A stretch of DNA of 64,000 nt from assembly GCF_015832195.1 (NCBI RefSeq), contig NC_052016.1, forward strand, positions 27,735,129 to 27,799,128, written 5' to 3'. This document shows positions 13,870 to 26,695 of the stretch, piece after piece. This DNA comes from Motacilla alba alba. Lineage: Eukaryota > Chordata > Aves > Passeriformes > Motacillidae. Each line of letters starts with the position of its first letter. The stretch's first letter is position 1. The notes beneath the pieces are model-generated. The model ran no database searches. It was not told the origin of the DNA and saw only the letters and a list, made by a program, of their open reading frames with translations. Both the position numbers and the translations under genes were made by a program.

Positions 13870-16307
13870 ATTTCCCCAAGCTTCTTGGTTTTATCTGTGT
13901 GTGAAAATGCCATAACAACATGAGTGAGTTATTTGGCCACAAATTGATCAAAAACTGGAAGAGGTGTGGTCCCAAAACTCCATGTTTTGGCAGTGCAAGA
14001 CAGGAGTAGTGCTTTCATAATAGCAAAAAAAAAAATCCTCTTCAGTTTCCCCTTGCTATCCAAATTTCTGTCACTGTCTGTTTTGAGATATTTTTTTAGT
14101 TTTTTCTGTTAAGGAAGTTTTACTTCCAGAGGTCAGAAAGTAAGCTCTGCTTGTGAGCTGCCTGGACATTGAGGTCAGGATATATCATATGCATTTTTCT
14201 CTCCCTGATTGCAGCAATACAAATGTTCTTTCAGTTCAACAGAACCTTTCCATGACTAAAATCAGCATAGTGGAAGGTACTAGAAAGTAATTTTCTGTCA
14301 CATATTCTACTCCAGAGCTGAATAATTTACCCAAAAAGACCCACTAATAGCAGTATGCAGTGACTTCCAAGAGCAGAAATATTCAGGTAATTCTCCAGTG
14401 AGATATCAAATGCCATTATTTTCCCTTAATGTTACTGGCAGACTGGGAGGGAGAATAAGATACTTAATTAAGAACAAATAGATCTTCTGATCTCCACCTC
14501 TGCCTACCATTCCACTCCTACCTTCTTTAATATGACTCAGCTGAGATAATAATACAAGCAGCTGTAAAGCAAAGAGCAGCTGCCTCTTGTCTTTTGCTCT
14601 AACAGCCAGATTGCACTCCCTGGCCCTTGCTAATGTTCCTATATTTACAGCAGAAGAAAAGAGCATTCCTTCATTATCTCTAAATGATGGTCTGACATAA
14701 TCCCTTGGGCATAAACTGCATACCCTGTGTCGCAGCATGGCTTCTCAAAAGGAGACAAAATAAATGACAAAAAGTCAGCTGTCCTCTCCCGACATCTTCT
14801 GATCACCTCACTGCATCTGTCAGTGGTTCTGTTGTTCAGAGTTGAATGATAACTTGTTGAAGGGGTTTTTAGCCAAAGTATTAATAACTTTCCATCCCTT
14901 TGCATGACAGGAGCCCACTTAAATGACAATAAAACATCACCGACAAGGAAAAGCACGTCCCTTTAATGATCCAAGTCCCTAAATGAAAATGGCATTAAGC
15001 CTTGTTCATAACTCTTACTAAGTATTAATCTCTCCTCCTTCAAATATCACTCAAATGATGTTTGGCCCTGCTAAGGATGCCTCTTCCACAATAAGGTATC
15101 TGTGAGGGGCTTTCTATCGAGAGAAAATAGAGCAGTCAATACTGCTAATGGTGCTGCAGAGAGACATTGGGGTGTTTTATCTAGAAGATTCTACTGAAAA
15201 TGGTATAGCTACTGACATCTATTGTGACAAATGGAATTTAATATTGGCTCAAGATGAAAAGTTATAATAGAGTGAAAAGAAATTGTCTGAACACAGGCTG
15301 ATGGTACAATACCATTTATGATACCCTGACATTTTTGACTGGAGGTGATTGATTAACTGGTATATGTATGTCTGCAAATTTATGTGCATAATGCAACACA
15401 GCCAAAAAACATTGCTATGGTTTGTGCATTTTTCTAGCTGTCCTGCTTCTGTTGAATGTTTTTCCTCTCAGTTTGGTTCAACAAAGCCCCAGAAGCTGTA
15501 ATTTAGAGAACTGTTTACAGGAAATGTCACCAAAAGCTGTGTGATGTTATTGAATATTTTGACTAGAGGTGGAACATTTATGCAGATTTCAATGCTAGAT
15601 GTACTTCTGTACCAGTTGGAATTATTGGAAAAATTCCCACCATTTTTAGTGATACAGGTTCAAACCTCAGAGCATTGAGCATTGTAGGAAAAATATTCTC
15701 TTGGTTGTTGGCATCTGATGTAGTTGTAGCCACTGGGAAAAACATCCAGTCACTGAGGATCTGGAGATGTAACTAAAAAATATAATTAAGAGTAACATAT
15801 CTAGAATCAGAGCTTGAATTGAATAGATATTTGGTACAATAGCATGAGCTAATTGAATATTTTTACCAAGTTATTTACTAGATAAACAAACATAGCATTT
15901 TCTTAATTTTGTGGAATACTGGGAAACAGACCAGTTTTTTCAAGTTTACTTGAGAAATCACATCTCCTTACCATGTATTTCAAGGGTATCTTTTTAAGCT
16001 TTAAGTGTTTTGTGATTCGGTTCTTCCTGAGTTATCTGATTTAGACCATGATTTCTTACGTAAACCCTAGAAATATTTAGCTTTTATAGCATTTTTCTAT
16101 TTTAAAAAGTTGCATGATTTTTACTATAGCTTGGAGAGCTTGAAAAGCATCTGCTACTTTGTAACCTTAGGGCAAAAAGAACATCCCCATTTAAATAAGG
16201 GAGGAAAATAAACATGACAAAGATACCAGAGAAAATGTTTTGTGTTTCTCTTGTCTCTGGGCCACAAGCCAATTTGGAAACATTTAACACAGCAACAAAA
16301 CAACTAT

Positions 16308-16342
16308 AAAAAAAAAAAAAACAAAAACAAAAACAAAAAACA
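16308..16342. repeat. A-rich simple repeat, (A)14 then (CAAAAA)n
   Basis: A run of 14 A is followed by about four CAAAAA-like units. No gene-like body or polyadenylation signal upstream suggests a processed retrocopy, so I call it simple sequence. Confidence 0.9.
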
Positions 16343-16461
16343 ATCCTAGTGCACATTAGGAATGATATGAGCTGATTCCTACTATTGCTATTTCCTTTAA
16401 AGTATTTGGCATTCACTCTACATCAGTAGATGACTAAGTGAAGAATTAACCTGAAGGACTG

Positions 16462-16503
16462 GATAACCCCTATTGATAACCCCTACAGGAACAGATAACC
16501 CCT
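16462..16503. repeat. Three dispersed copies of a 10-mer
   Basis: GATAACCCCT occurs at 16462, 16475 and 16494, with spacers of 3 and 9 bases. It could be a decayed minisatellite. No function can be assigned. Confidence 0.85.
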
Positions 16504-19500
16504 GTAATTGAACACACATAAAACACACACCAAACAGCACACATGGTTTGAGTAAAACTGATCTGAAGTGCAGAGTCAGACATTGCTAACCTTGGAGTAC
16601 ATAGAATCTCTTTTCTGTGGTACATTTGTGATATACTGCTCTGTCAATTATATTTTTCCCCTCTCTTTGCCCCTACTTCTTATTTTTTTCTCTCTTAATT
16701 CTTTCTATTCAAGAAGGAGCCCTCCATCTGCTCTCGCTCTCCCTTCAATCAATAGTTTTCTTTTCATCTCAGTAGCTACTGTTTGTAATCTGCAATACCT
16801 GGAACATTCACACACCAAAGTGGAAGCAGTCCCAGGAGCACGGGAAGATCTGACTCAAGCCTTCTCCGACAAGTGGCAAGTACTCCATGTCAAATTTCCC
16901 CCACCTCATCCTCACATTTACAAAAGTTGATCAGATGTCCAAACACTCACATTCAGAGAACTTCCACCTTCCACAGCAGGCAAGCAATAATCGAAATACA
17001 GCCCTGGCTGAGCTGTTTTGCAGTGTGTAGTGCTATTAAACCCCTGCCTGCCAGAAGAGGCCTGTAAGCTACTGAGAGTGTTGAGCCTTACAGGCAATCT
17101 GCTTCTCTCTCTCTAAACATCAAAGCTATTTGAGCTAATTAATTACAGGCTGAAGGATTTCATTGATTCAAGATATACGTACCCAACACAAAGAGTCCCC
17201 CAGTGAGGAAATGAAACTTCTGACTCCATATTTCAGTCAGCTATTTGAAGAAAAACATTGTCACATTCAGGATACCAGCATTCCTTTAGTATTACTGCAA
17301 AAATTTAAATTTTCCCTTGAGATATTATTTAGCATCTTCTGACCAGAAGTCTTCACACCCAGAATGCCTCTGACTAGACCTGTTATCAGATGGTCCAGCT
17401 CATGCCACCTCTGCTGTCTTTAAAACTAGTAGGTGTGGGGCTCTTTTTGGCACAGTGAGGAGCAAGGACTGAAGGTGGCAAGTTCCTTTCACACCCATCA
17501 ACTTTGCAGCTGCTGAGGACAGAATGCATCATTTAGTGTCACCATATGGAATGCAGACTGATAGAAATCAAAAGAAACTGTATTTCTCAAGGGAAATGTA
17601 GCAAAACATACTCCTAGAAATTCAGAGGTGAGAAAATGTCCAGAAATGTGTAAAGTTGGTACTCATCCCCTAGGTTACACTAATATACTCAAAAATTCCT
17701 CTATGGCCTCGAATTAAATTTGCATTCTCAGTGACAACTTTACCCACTTTACTCATAAATTTAGCCTATAAAGGATGTTTATGAATTTTGTCCCTCACTT
17801 TTCCAACCCTAAACAAATCCTAACATGAGCAAAAAGAGGAAATTATCTCAGGTATATAACAAACAAAACTAACCAAAGAAAATACAAAACCCCAAAATAA
17901 AAAATCCAAACCAACCTAAACAATTCTCCTCAAGGAGAAATTTCTTTAATGCTCCTCTCTCTAAGATGATCCTAGAATTCAGTATCATGTCACACAATGG
18001 ACAGCAAGCGTATGGGGCTTTTCAGTATTGTGTTTTGAAAACGGGGCTGTAGAGAGGAAATTCTTGAGACTAGATTGTCATCAAACAGGAAGCAGGATGC
18101 AAATACCATAGCAAAAAAGTCATATATGGAAGAACTTCAGAATCTGGGATAACACTTCTGGTCCCTGTTAAGAGGCTTCTTGTTGCAAACATTTGAAAGG
18201 TTTTAATGAGTGAATCAATACAGAATTCTCTACTGCCTTTCACTGTATTGATATCCAGTCATGCTTGGAGGCTCCAAATAAGATTGAGACCTACTGTGTT
18301 GGACATATGTATAACCAGCAGGATGAGTGGTCCCTATCTCTGCCTTTATACATGAGACAAACAGAGCTACTATTTTACAGGCAGTTATCTGAGACACCAG
18401 AAGTCAATATAAGTCATTCAAACAGAACAGGAAAGAGCCGAGATCCAAACCTGTGTCCCAAGAGCTCCACTCCCTGCATCACCCATGAGCTTGTTTGCCT
18501 CTTCAGTATCTCATTGTACAACAGATGGAGGCAGTTGATATCAATAATTTTTTTAGCATCATATAAATATAGATTGCATTGCTGAGAACTGAGCTGAAGG
18601 AAAATGGGAATGGACCCTAACATTCAATAATATACTGTCCAATTATCATGCCAAAAAAACTGAACTGTATTGATGATTTAAGTTTGATTTGTAAAATTAA
18701 ATCACAAATGTCACTGCATACAAATGATCATGGGCAGAAGAATGAGTCACATTATAACAGACAAGATCTATATGAAATCTGTGAATTTGCAGACAGACAC
18801 ATCAGTTACCTCTGAATTATTGGCACACATCTCCAATACGTCTACTCAAATGAAAAAGTACTAATAACCTTTGATGCAGTCCATGCAAATAAAATATGAT
18901 GATTCAACAGCAAATTCAAATATCTAACTATCACGGGTTTAAGATAAGTAAAATTTATTTTAGGCATTTCATGAGTGTATTGGCTTGGTATCAGAAATCA
19001 ACGATTTATGAAAATTGAATACTAGCTGACATCATAAAAATGTCAATTATTATACCATCATTTGTAACTGAATGCTACATGATGGAGGTGCTGAGTTCAA
19101 AAATGCATCAAAATGTTATTCATAAATACACACACCATCTCAAAGTTCCAAGGAGCCAGTCAAGCACTGGTAGATGCACAAACAGAAACTAAAGTGTCCC
19201 AACTGAAGCTCAGATAAAAACTCAGTTTACAGAATTATTTCAACTTTCATCAGAACTCTGCTACATTTGTCTGTCTTTAGCTCCTGATGAGAGGAGTACA
19301 GTCTAGGGCTGGAGGAATAGGTTACCCATGGCTCAGACATGCCAGCCCTGGAGGATTCTGTAAGCACAGAACATTGCACAATGAAGGGCAGTACGTGACT
19401 TTTTCCACTATATACTTAAATTTCACTACAGATTTGAACGAGGCTTCCATTAAATTTTGGTGAGTCATTTTCTAATTGGTTCAATACTCTGCCTGGTGAC

Positions 19501-22500
19501 ATGACCTTGCATCTTTCCAGAATTCATTAGCCTCAGGCATCTTGAAAAACGGTAACTTCTTATGTCTTTTTCTGATGTTTATTTGTATCTCTTCCCTTCA
19601 GACTAATATGAGGGAGTTCAGCAATCTGTACAGTCTTTTACTCTTTCATATATGCCCTCAGAGATTTTGAGTGGTCAGAAAAAAAAAAAGGGCAATGAAA
19701 ATATGTGTTGGGAAACCAGTGATTTTTCACCTGATTTCACAGAGAGGTTTGGCTATAAAACTGCAATGATGGCCTATTTTAAGGTAAACATATGATTTTA
19801 TTTATCTGGCATTTTTGAAAACCTGTAATTTTATTCATCTTTGGTATTATAGGCAGTGGTTTGAAAATGAACATTCCTCACCTGCAGTTTCAGGAGAGAG
19901 ACTATTAGAATCAGCAAGGGCTGTGGAAATGCTATTTGCTTGTATTCAGTTCTCAGAAATTAATCAGAAGCAGGGAAGGTGCACATTCCTAATGTTTTAG
20001 ATGAAACTGAGTCACCTTCTCTTGAGAAGGGCTGCTGCATATGTGGTATGTGCTGAAAATTCTCATGCAGGAACTAAATGAATCCTTTAGCAGGAATGTA
20101 CCCTTTCACAATTACCAAGCAGTTACAAATGAAGTAGCCAAAGGATTAAGGTATTATTCATTTCAGCTGCCAAAGAGTACAAAGAAAGAAACCTCATCTC
20201 TCAGATAAGCACTTCCATCCTATGATTACCTAAAAGATCACAGATGCTAGAATGTGTGTCCAAAAACCTGTTCTGAGGAAAAAGCCTATGTAATATATAC
20301 CAGCAAAAAAATCATTCTTTTGCCAGATAATTTTGTTAATGCCATTAGTGCTTTGCCTGTTAGTGATGTGGTGGTAGGCACACAAAAAAATCAGAAATAG
20401 AGACGGTAAGGGTGAACTTAAAAATTCAGTGTTTCTTCTCCTTTTGTGTGGTTGATAATGTGATATTTTAGTTGTAAAATGAAATTCTGCCTAATTATAA
20501 TGCTGTCAATCCACAATAATTCTCCTGAGGAAGAGTAATAGATTTCATGTTCAGAAATGATCTTTATTATTATTTAACATGACTTCTTACAAAATACTGA
20601 CTCTTTTTCAAAATTTCTTTTATAAAGCCCATGTTTTTATAGTGGAGATGCAGTGAATCATCAGTAAGGCCTCCAGATTCAATTGAAAGGTTCCACATCA
20701 AGGAGAAATGGCCATTTTCCTATGTAAGTTATTATGGTACTTAAATATCCCCTATCTTAGATGTAGCCATGCAATTTGCTATGAAAAAATAGCAAATGCC
20801 ATTTGGAATGGGCTAAGAAACAGGGAAAAGCTTAACTGTTCCAGGTACACAGGCTGGATCAGCAGTCTGTACTTTGTATTTTTTTGTGCAGGTACATCCT
20901 AAGAGACAATGTGTAAAACCTGTTTTATGATTCTAGTGTTTCATGGCTTTTATTTCAAAAATTATTATTTGTATTCCTACCAGCAAAGATTAGTAAACAG
21001 AAAGAGAGGATGGCTACAATGCTGTTTTTTGGGTGTATTGACAGCAAATGGAAACACTGAGATGGCATTTTGAGAATTCCTATTAATTTTAGCCTCTGGT
21101 CATTTGGGTCTCCATCTCCTCCTTGCTGTGAAGCAAAACTCACAAAATGCCACTTTTTGGTAAATCTGCAGGTAAAGCAAGAGTAGATATGACCTGTGTG
21201 GGCTACCTGTGGTAGTTATTATCCCCATCCTTCTTTCTCTAGGACCTCTCACTCTCCTTTTCATCTTCTAAATATTCACATGTGAAGGGGAGTTTGTTCC
21301 CAGTCCTCACCCAGAGAGCATTTTACCTCCAGAGTAATCAATCAGCAAGGAAATATTTCCTGCTGCCCTTTGAAGTGTCCTACTGGGGACAAAGAATGGT
21401 CGGGCAGCCAAGTGTTTAAATATTGGCCTGTTGATTGCAATTTCAAACTGCTGGAAATGAAGGGGAGGAGGTGCATAGAAATAGTGTCATCTTAAAGGGT
21501 AGACAGTGACAGAAAGTAACCTCACTGTCACCAGAACCTGAGGCTGCTCTGGCATAGAGCCATCTAGGGTATCTAGTGTATAGCCCACCATCCTGCTGGC
21601 TGTCCTCGAGCCCTGGCTGGGGCAGTCCTAAGAATCCTTGCAACAGTACCAGAATGAAGCCATTTCTGGTGGGAAACCTGCCCATCATGCTGTACCAGGA
21701 GCTCTGGCTTTCTCTGTTTTGCCTGTTGTCCTACAGGCTATTGTTTAAAAACAGCTGCTTACACAGACAGAAAAACATTACTTTTCTTTATTTATTTTTT
21801 ATCCATATAATACTAACAGGAATAAGAACACAGTCAAGATGGCATAATACATCAATGCTGATGTTTCAAGCTGGTATTATAGACATAGTTCAAGTCTGCA
21901 AAGAGTTTGTTATTTACAGAATAAAACACTGCTTTTCAATACTTGTATGAGTTCAAGTATATGATGAAAAGTTTTGCACCAGTAGAAATCAGTGAACAAA
22001 TGTATCAGAAACAGCAGAAACGCAATATCTGCCTTTTTGGCAAAAACATGACTGTAGTTCAAACTCTCATACAAGAGTAGGGTCTCCACCGCTGTGAAGA
22101 ACTAATATCCTTCCCAAATGGAACTAAACACTGGTCAGTCTTCAATTGTCAGAGTGAATTTCAGGTGAAAGGCCTTTAATGTGCCTGTCTCAAAGTTAGG
22201 TAAACTAAGGAACAGAAGCAATTGCCCTGCTTTTTTTCTGGCTTTGTTTCTGCAAATTAAATGGCCACATGCTTAGATCACAGGCATTGCTGAAGAATAT
22301 CTAAGGAAATGCCGTAGCAAGGATGGATATACACTTGGATGCATAATGTAATAGCGCTTTTTTATATATGAACATCTATGTTCGCAGTTTTAGCTTAAAC
22401 AAACCAAAAAAGATTTGTTTAGAAAACTGGTAAGAGGGTTGAGACGGCATGGAGAAATTCATTCTAGCCTCAGAACTCTTAAGCAGGGTACTGAAGTTTA

Positions 22501-25500
22501 TCACCAAGACAGGAAGTTAATAGTTTTGAGGCTGTGTCAGCCTTGTTTCACAATGCAGTTAGGAGTGAGGACGTAGCTGTAGCTGTTTCTCAGTAGCACA
22601 TATGTTCTCATTTAGCTGTCCTTCCAACAATGCAGCCACTGCCCTTCTCCCAGTCCTGGATTAACTTCATGACTAATTGTGGTAAAGTTTAGGATGACGT
22701 GCTATGGGCTGTTCATCCAATAAGCCAAGGGGACACATCACCAACACTGAATGATGCTCATTTCCGAAGGAATTTGTATTTTGGAATTTCTCATCCCCTC
22801 CCATAAATCCTCTGCTGAGAAGGCAAGATCAGGACATGTGCTTTAGGGCCTGGGGAAGAGGGGGGGATGGCCTTATGTCAGACACAACAATGGATGCAGT
22901 GCCCAAAAGTGTAGGAGTTGGGCTGATTTATGATGGTGCTAAGGGAGAGAGTATTCCAAAAGGCCTCTTGCCATTTCCTCCTAATGCAATGGCTCTGCAG
23001 ACAGGCCTTGCAGCAGGAGAGAGGTCAGCAGAACAGGATTACATAAGGCTGCTTGCTATGCAGAAAAACACAGATGGCCTAAGAGTGTTTCATTTTTTTA
23101 AATGAAGTCACATGCCCAAGAGCTGCAGTTTGAGGAAGAAGAGGAGTCTCTGAAGAGCAAGTACAGCAAAAGTTGTTTATTCTTGTTTTAATTGAAAATA
23201 AGTCTGGAATCTCTCCAGGAAATAAGTTTTGAAGAAGAGTTGGCTCGCTCACAGTCCAAGCAATTTAGTGTCGCCTCCCATTACTTGTATTTTATCTTCA
23301 GGCACTTTGGAGGCGTATTTGGATACTTGCACAGATAGTCATCTAGAAGAAACTAGTTCCAGGTTCAGATGGGATCATCTGGTTGGTTTGAATTTCATAT
23401 GGTGCAGCAAAACAAGGGTCAAAAATTCTCTGCTTCTCAGTAGAGACACACTCACCATTATTTGGTGTAAAATGCTGCCTCTCCTTTATATCCTCAATAT
23501 TATTCTATCACACCTTAATCCAGAATTTTGTGTTTATTAGAAGGCAACAAAAGGTCACATCATTACTGAAATTATTACCAGTGCTGTACGGATTTTTAAA
23601 AAAATGTATTTTAGGTTTCATGTATATTTTTTTTTTCATTTTTATTGCATGCTTTCATTTTTTTGATGTTTGCTAGACCCTCACTTCTTTTCATCTCTTA
23701 TGGTTAAAAAGAGACATGATGTCCTGATTTACAGTAGCTTTTTTTCTTCTTTTACTTTAATTCCTTATTGCATACAATACTCCTTTTCTTTAAGAATGCA
23801 TTATAAAAAATCAAACAAAGGTAAAAGAAAAGTTACTACAGAGCTCTAGTCATGGTGGAAATCAGTTTCAGACACAGATGTGAAAGCAATAGCATTTCAA
23901 CAAGGTAATTTATAAATTCAGGGAATTACTATTCTAGATATTGTATGCTTAAGCAAACTAAGTGTTTCTGATAAGTAGAATGACAGTGATGTAAGTTGAA
24001 TTCTTCTCTTTAGTATGACCATAGCACCATTTACACAGTACTTCCTTTTCTTTTTGCCAAAGATGTTTTCTTCCTTGCCTTGCCTTTCAGCAGACACAGC
24101 ACACAGGGTACTTGTGATTTTCCTAGGCATCATCCTAAGCCTAAGGCAATGTGCAGGAGCTCTCAGTTCTGACAGATTGTTTTGTAGCCTGCTTTGAAGC
24201 AGGTCAGAGGAGGCAGACTCCATAGTTTGGTTGGGTGAACTATTCTCCTGTTTTCCCACCCATAAGTATTAGTAAGCTTTTCAGACTGCCTATCCTACAT
24301 CTGCATTACTGCAATTTACTTGGTTCTTTTTGATTCACCAGGAACATGGATAATAGTTTATTTTCTTCCTCCTTGAAGCAAGCTGAACACAGGCTTAAAA
24401 CTGAGAGAGCAGATAGAATAGTATGGTAACAGTGTCGACAAGGAGAAAAATAGTGAACCATCTGTATAATATTTAAAGTTTCTGTGTATTAATGTGTACA
24501 GAAGATGAAAGAAGTTTGAGAATAAGGCAGAGGATCAGGGCGTCCTCTATATGATCAACACCATGTCTGAATCCTATCTGAGAGGTGGTCTGGGTTGCCA
24601 CTTGGGAATTTTTTTTAAGAAATATTAAACCTGTCAAGGAAGGTTTAAGTTTTGGAAGTTGGAAGTTTTTTTAGTTTTGTCTTTCTCTTCTCTACATCAA
24701 ACCCACCCAATTAATCAAATATTTCTTTGCAGATCTTGTCTTTTGGACCTTTTCTAGTTTGTTTGGAGTTTGGTTTTCTGTTCTCTGGAGGACTCTCTTC
24801 AGGAAAAGATACTGAACAAACAATGGAGAGATTGTCTTAGAATTAGTCAGAAAAGTAGTCTCTGACCCCTAAATGAATGTTTCTTTTTAAATGAGTGTCT
24901 TCATTTGCCTTGTGAAAATGCTGCAGCTGGAGCCCTAAAGTACATCCAGGCCAGGTCAGCCTCAATATTTTTCTGTGGCTGCTTCCAAAAGTGCCCATTA
25001 GCACAGCTCTGATGTGGTACACCTGCTCAACAGGAGCCAGCTCACATCTCCAGTTCAATGAGGCATTCAAACAGACGTTCAGTAGCCTTAAGTATCTCCT
25101 CCCATTCAATGGAACCACTCAAAGTTCATGCCTGAGGAAGCAAAAAAGCGTTCCTGAGGTAATTAAGCAGAGTTTTTAGCACCTTAGTCACTCACAAACT
25201 AGTTACTCTATTAGTTTAAACAAGGAAGTGTCTAATGGTATCTCAGAGAAATGAGAATGCTGTGCCTGGTTGTATGAAGGAAAGCATCACCAAACCAGGA
25301 GCCCAGACAGGGATGCAACAGCAGGTGGTGACAGAAGGATGTGCCTTTGAGGCACGTGGCCTCTGCTAAATGCCACCTTTCCAGCTGAAGTTTGGTGTCA
25401 TGGCCTCCCCTCTGTAGTGGGATCCCATATGCCCAAGCGAGCACAGCTAGTGAGGGAATAATAAATCAGGGTGACCAGCTGTGCCTGCCTGGAAAGGTCA

Positions 25501-26131
25501 GGCCGCAGGAGAGGGGAGGCAGTGATGCAAATGCAGGCTTTGTTGTATGGAAGGAGCCTGAGGTAGAGTCAGCTTTGTGAGTTGTGAGTGGCAGTACAGG
25601 AGGCAAAGAGGGTAAGACCTCCTCAAGGGAGAAGATGAAGGAGAAAAGATGGTGTGCTCATGCAGTATTGACTGATTAAGTATTGAGTGATGAGTTCTGT
25701 GAGAGAACCCAAATTACTGTGCAACAGGAAATACTGTTTGACAAAGGAAAAAGAAAGGTGTTAAACTGTAAGCGAGGCAGTCTCTTTAGAAGAATCAGTG
25801 TGGTGTTTATAGAGGCACAACAGGAAATTGTCTACAACACCTGGCAAGCAGTATGTTCAACCTCTCACATTGTGCAAAAAAAATTAGGCTCACAGAAAAT
25901 AGACGGACTTGTTTCTGGGGCCTCACTGGATGTGTACACAAGGATTTCTTGGCAGGTTTTGGATAGAGGGTGGAGAGAATAAGGGTTTGTTGCAGAATTC
26001 AAGACTTAATACTAGGCTAATAAATTCTGTAAATGTTTCATTTCTGCAACCAAGAAGCACTTGGAAACAAGCCGGGATTCCTCTGATCTCCAGTTGCTAA
26101 TGAAATTATATTGTGCTATTGCTTTTCTATT

Positions 26132-26215
26132 AAAAAAAAAACAAACAAAAAACCAAAACGCAAAAAAAACCAAAACAAAAACCAACAAACAAACAAAAAA
26201 CCGAAAAAAAAAAAA
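26132..26215. repeat. A-rich simple tract (CAAA/CAAAA type)
   Basis: About 84 bases made almost entirely of A-runs broken by single or double C (and two G). It ends about 65 bases before the CpG island begins. Rigid poly(dA)-type tracts are known to disfavour nucleosomes, so the juxtaposition with the island may matter for chromatin. It may equally be the remnant of a retroposon tail, but no retroposon body is recognisable next to it. Confidence 0.9.
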
Positions 26216-26451
26216 GCCCTGCAATATTTAGATGTCATATTTTCTAGATTTTTCCCTCCTGCATTATTTCCTAGGTTTAGGTCCTGCGGCTAGTTTCTTC
26301 GGGGAGCTTATAATTTCCGTTGAAAAAACCAGCAGACCTGCAAGAAGCTGGAGGAGGAGGGGGATGCTGCTGACCTTCCTCCGCCCCGGTTCGGCGCTGC
26401 GGCGGGCGGCGGGCTCGGAGCGCCCCCTGCCGGCCGCTCCCGCCCGCGGCC

Positions 26452-26496
26452 GGGGGAGGGGAGCCGGGAGCCGGGAACAGAGAGCCGGGAGCCGGG
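26452..26496 (+). other. G-quadruplex motif
   Basis: G-tracts of at least three occur at 26452-26456, 26458-26460 (continuing to 26461), 26466-26468, 26473-26475, 26487-26489 and 26494-26496. The first four are separated by loops of 1, 4 and 4 bases, meeting the usual G3+N1-7 rule on the plus strand. Such motifs are common at CpG-island promoters. Folding is inferred from the motif only. Confidence 0.8.
26461..26495 (+). repeat. 7-bp tandem repeat (GAGCCGG)n
   Basis: Five heptamer periods: GAGCCGG, GAGCCGG, the degenerate GAACAGA, GAGCCGG, GAGCCGG. It lies inside the CpG island and overlaps the G-quadruplex motif, so its length could vary between individuals. Confidence 0.88.
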
Positions 26497-26516
26497 ATCC
26501 TCCCGAATCTCCCGCG

Positions 26517-26695
26517 ATGCTGCTGCTCAAGGCTCGTTATGACTGCTGCCCTGGACCCTGGCAAGAACCTGTGTGCCCTGCCTCGGGAATTTCTTATCAG
26601 CAGCCGGCTCCAGGCGGGGAGCGAGGGCGCGGCGGGTTTTGCTGGTTTTCAACATGTTCTTTTTTCCTTCAAAATTCTCCCCTCCTACAGGGCAG
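26517..26695 (+). other. Possible first exon: ATG in CpG island to splice donor
   Basis: An ATG at 26517 in a moderate start context (GC-rich upstream, not a full Kozak match) opens a frame beginning MLLLKARYDCCPGPWQEP. The frame runs 60 codons to a stop at 26697-26699. The stop overlaps a consensus splice donor, GGCAG|GTAAAG, with the exon edge at 26695. If the donor is used, the frame would leave the exon before its stop. The sequence shows a promoter-like island followed by a donor. The exon itself is inference, and I do not recognise the peptide. It could equally be a non-coding first exon or an upstream ORF. Confidence 0.3.

Larger units (their letters stand above)
12151..26131. other. 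Long gene-free stretch, no exon recognised
   Basis: About 14 kb of AT-rich sequence without a recognisable coding exon, RNA gene or transposon family. Open frames are at most 124 codons and overlap one another on both strands, as expected by chance. Slightly richer blocks occur at about 21,300-21,720, 22,830-23,060 and 25,230-25,600 but show no recognisable protein. Small direct repeats and an A-rich tract within it are listed separately. Confidence 0.55.
26281..26640. promoter_or_regulatory. CpG island, candidate promoter
   Basis: About 360 bases with roughly 34 CpG by hand count, in sequence that is otherwise CpG-poor for tens of kilobases. It contains a GC box GGGCGG at 26404-26409 and its reverse complement CCGCCC at 26381-26386. 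It also holds a GAGCCGG heptamer array and a run of G-tracts. CpG islands of this kind in vertebrates usually mark a transcription start or a developmental enhancer or orphan island. No TATA box is evident. The plus direction is favoured because a good splice donor follows at 26695/26696, but minus-strand transcription is not excluded. I do not recognise the gene it would serve, and no known protein N terminus is encoded in it. Confidence 0.72.
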
